The notes beneath the pieces are model-generated. The model was not told the DNA's origin. It did not search any database and saw nothing but the letters and a program-made list of their open reading frames with translations. Made by a program: the position numbers and the translations under genes. From Paenalcaligenes sp050487225 (GTDB taxonomy: Bacteria > Pseudomonadota > Gammaproteobacteria > Burkholderiales > Burkholderiaceae_B): a DNA stretch of 64,000 bases. The stretch lies in the NCBI RefSeq assembly GCF_050487225.1, contig NZ_JBKQGY010000001.1, positions 496,001 through 560,000 of the forward strand, in the 5' to 3' direction. Positions within the stretch are counted from its first letter, which is position 1, and each line of letters starts with the position of its first letter. Positions 62,259 through 64,000 of this stretch are shown piece after piece.

Positions 62259-62858
62259 ATGAAAGTAAAAGCAGTAAACAGTTCTGTAATCGCATTATCC
62301 GCCGCCGTATGTTTGTCGATGGCGGGGGCTACGGCTCATGCCAATGGGCATTCGCTTCTGCTAGACGGTGGAGAAGAGGCATTAATCAGTACTATAGATA
62401 GCTTCCACGTTAAAGTGTCGGAGCAAGTTGCAGATGGGTGTTTGTCTAATACTGCTGCCTTGAAAGACACCATGGAAGCCGAGCTTAAACAAAATGGTTT
62501 CCAAATTGCTGACAGAGTAGGCTCAAGAGCAAAAGGGCTGCTTGTTAGCGCAATTGGGTATCAACTGACACCAGCTTCTCTGTGTGCAGTAAGTGTGACG
62601 GTAGCCATTGAGCTTCCACTGGTAGTGCCTGTACCGTATGCTGACAGCACTCCTTCTGGGGATACTACTCTGATTGTATATAAATACGATGTGCGACAAG
62701 AGCTGTTAACAGGCCCTAAGAGCGATATGCAAAAACGCGTTGAAGGTGCGATGCAAGCAGCAGCAAACACGGTAGTCGCCGATATATCACACGCTAGAAG
62801 CAGTATTTTCACGAAATTCCCCGAGATTAAGCAGGAATTTGAGAACCAATCCCGATAA
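62259..62858 (+). CDS. Exported protein of unknown function
   Basis: A 199-residue protein with a signal peptide cleaved after ATAHA (residue about 27). The mature part has alternating strands and helices (FHVKVSEQVADGCLSNTAAL, LCAVSVTVAIELPLVVPVPY) and a C-terminal helix. I do not recognise a family. GGGA precedes the ATG; an in-frame start at 62226 would put extra residues before the signal peptide. It is followed by its own terminator. Confidence 0.7.
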   Translation: MKVKAVNSSVIALSAAVCLSMAGATAHANGHSLLLDGGEEALISTIDSFHVKVSEQVADGCLSNTAALKDTMEAELKQNGFQIADRVGSRAKGLLVSAIGYQLTPASLCAVSVTVAIELPLVVPVPYADSTPSGDTTLIVYKYDVRQELLTGPKSDMQKRVEGAMQAAANTVVADISHARSSIFTKFPEIKQEFENQSR

Positions 62859-62883
62859 CACGGTTTGTTCTCAGCTCGTTAGT

Positions 62884-62907
62884 AAACCGCCTTAGGGCGG
62901 TTTTTTG
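62884..62907 (+). terminator. Terminator after the exported protein gene
   Basis: AAACCGCC (62884-62891) and GGCGGTTT (62896-62903) form an 8-bp stem with a TTAG loop, followed by T residues. Confidence 0.9.
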
Positions 62908-63035
62908 TTGAACGCGGTAAGCCTCAACCGCTTCAACGCATGAGCAGTCGGTGAAAGGTGCATCGTTACAGTGCTATTTTGGTGATATGCTCGGAATCCA
63001 ACGACTCTGCCTAGCGATAACCAAAGGTTCATATT

Positions 63036-63665
63036 ATGGAACACCTACAGCAGCTTTTGATGGTTTACATGGCCTATGTGATTGCAACAGCAAGTCCAGG
63101 GCCCAGTAATATGGCCATCATGGGAATGGCGATGAGCCAAGGCCGAGGCTCTGCCTTGCTGTTGGCGTTCGGTGTAATCACTGGTAGTTTGTTTTGGGCT
63201 GTGATGGCGGCTACAGGGATTTCAGCAATACTTGCTACCTATGCTAATGCACTATTCGTCATCAAAATAGCGGGTGGTCTGTACCTGCTGTATTTGGCTT
63301 ACAAAGCAGCCAAGTCTGCACTCAGCGCCAAAATACCTTCCTCAGTAGTGGCCCGCTTACCTGCCCATAAGTGGCAAATTTATAGGCGTGGTCTTTTGCT
63401 GCATCTGACCAATCCCAAAGCGGTCTTGGCATGGATAGCAATTATGTCTCTAGGACTTAGACCGGACTCTTCCACTACTACGTTGCTGGCAATAGTCTTT
63501 GGTTGCGTGATGTTAAGTGTTGTGGTGTTTGGAGGGTATGCCATTGTGTTTTCTACAGCACCTATGATCCGTTCGTATTTAAAAGCACGCCGCTGGATTG
63601 AGGGTGTGCTGGCGATAGCATTTGGTTATGCTGGTATACGGCTGTTGTTATCTAAAGCTATATAA
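63036..63665 (+). CDS. LysE/RhtB-family exporter
   Basis: A 209-residue inner-membrane exporter with about six helices and the signatures ATASPGPSNMAIMGMAMSQG and HLTNPKAVLAWIAIM. It is a second, distinct member of the family also found at 10853. Substrate unknown. Confidence 0.9.
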   Translation: MEHLQQLLMVYMAYVIATASPGPSNMAIMGMAMSQGRGSALLLAFGVITGSLFWAVMAATGISAILATYANALFVIKIAGGLYLLYLAYKAAKSALSAKIPSSVVARLPAHKWQIYRRGLLLHLTNPKAVLAWIAIMSLGLRPDSSTTTLLAIVFGCVMLSVVVFGGYAIVFSTAPMIRSYLKARRWIEGVLAIAFGYAGIRLLLSKAI

Positions 63666-63673
63666 TTGCCAGC

Positions 63674-64000
63674 ATGTTTTTCCTTCCACGTATCTCGCAA
63701 AACCTAAGTTGGGCCATACAACGCTCGTTGCTGTGGCTGCTTTTGCTTGCGATAGTGATACGGGGGTTGGTGCCTGCAGGCTATATGCCCGATGCGGCGG
63801 CTGCCCAGAATGGGCAGTTGGCGCTGACGTTTTGTACGGCTGATGGCGCAGTAAGTACACTGCGTTTTGCCCCAGAGTCGGGTCATGATGACTCGTCTTC
63901 GGCTAGTGGCGATATGGACTGTGTCTTTGGTGTGTTGTCGCTGCAAGCGACGATGACGCCACCAGAAGGCATAGAACAGCCTAGGCCAGTACTACGACAA
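63674..64000 (+). CDS. DUF2946-like exported protein, 5' part
   Basis: The frame opens with ATG at 63674, eight bases after the LysE stop, and is still open at the window edge (109 codons seen). An N-terminal hydrophobic helix (LLWLLLLAIVIRGLVPAGYM) is followed by LTFCTADG, the layout of DUF2946 proteins, which often neighbour copper- or TonB-related genes. The C-terminus lies outside the window. Confidence 0.7.
   Translation, partial: MFFLPRISQNLSWAIQRSLLWLLLLAIVIRGLVPAGYMPDAAAAQNGQLALTFCTADGAVSTLRFAPESGHDDSSSASGDMDCVFGVLSLQATMTPPEGIEQPRPVLRQ

Noticed and set aside
1..64000. CRISPR arrays, tRNA or rRNA genes, insertion sequences, integrases
   Set aside because: No regularly spaced repeats, no cloverleaf or rRNA sequence I could recognise, and no transposase or integrase protein among the reading frames.

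Overview
This 64 kb window reads as chromosome of a beta-proteobacterium of order Burkholderiales, most likely family Alcaligenaceae (Alcaligenes, Paenalcaligenes or Pusillimonas-like). Three things support this: the gene order folC-dedD-cvpA-purF at the left end, a tripartite tricarboxylate (Tct/Bug) transporter operon, and a penicillin G acylase of the Alcaligenes faecalis type. The genus is inference. Genes are dense on both strands. I saw no rRNA, tRNA, CRISPR array or transposase.

Layout. 1-4001: housekeeping block (folC end, SPOR protein, cvpA, purF) closed by a strong terminator. 4000-5240: two tandem paralogous HTH proteins with duplicated leader DNA. 5327-9802: a signalling locus (REC-EAL protein, hybrid kinase, NarL-type regulator) resembling the Pseudomonas RocSAR/SadARS set. 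9.9-18.9 kb: mixed regulators, exporters and small enzymes (AraC, LysE, TetR/DJ-1 pair, YaiI, PpiC, GntR/DctA pair, CYTH, TfoX-N, LysR/TauE pair). 18.9-28.2 kb: a decayed ornithine-cyclodeaminase-like gene next to a catabolic cluster (two DAO-type FAD oxidoreductases, a D-2-hydroxyacid dehydrogenase, a GlcD-type FAD oxidase, an MFS transporter, a cupin, a GlxA-type regulator).

28.4-34 kb: a Fur-box-preceded siderophore receptor divergent from an OmpR/EnvZ-type two-component system, then a bestrophin homologue. 34-42.3 kb: the uptake half of a yersiniabactin/pyochelin-type system (AraC regulator, RhtX/FptX permease, YbtP- and YbtQ-like ABC proteins, FyuA-like receptor) with no biosynthetic genes, followed by a 5'-truncated YncE-like remnant. 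44-51.7 kb: an IclR-controlled operon joining a TctABC transporter to a CoA-transferase, a citryl-CoA-lyase-like enzyme, a 2-hydroxyacid dehydrogenase and an RraA-type aldolase/decarboxylase. 51.7-64 kb: lipoprotein, thioesterase, penicillin G acylase, OsmC, DTW protein, TerC-CBS protein, a LysR gene divergent from a DsbA-like/YdhR/cytochrome b561 operon, an exported protein of unknown function, LysE, and a DUF2946-like gene running off the right edge.

The window is mostly accessory catabolism and nutrient capture with its own local regulators (about eleven recognisable regulators), usually divergent from the genes they probably control. Several divergent intergenic regions hold clear palindromes that may be operators. 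The least familiar unit is the 44-51.7 kb operon, which can be read as uptake, CoA activation and cleavage of a tricarboxylic or branched dicarboxylic acid.
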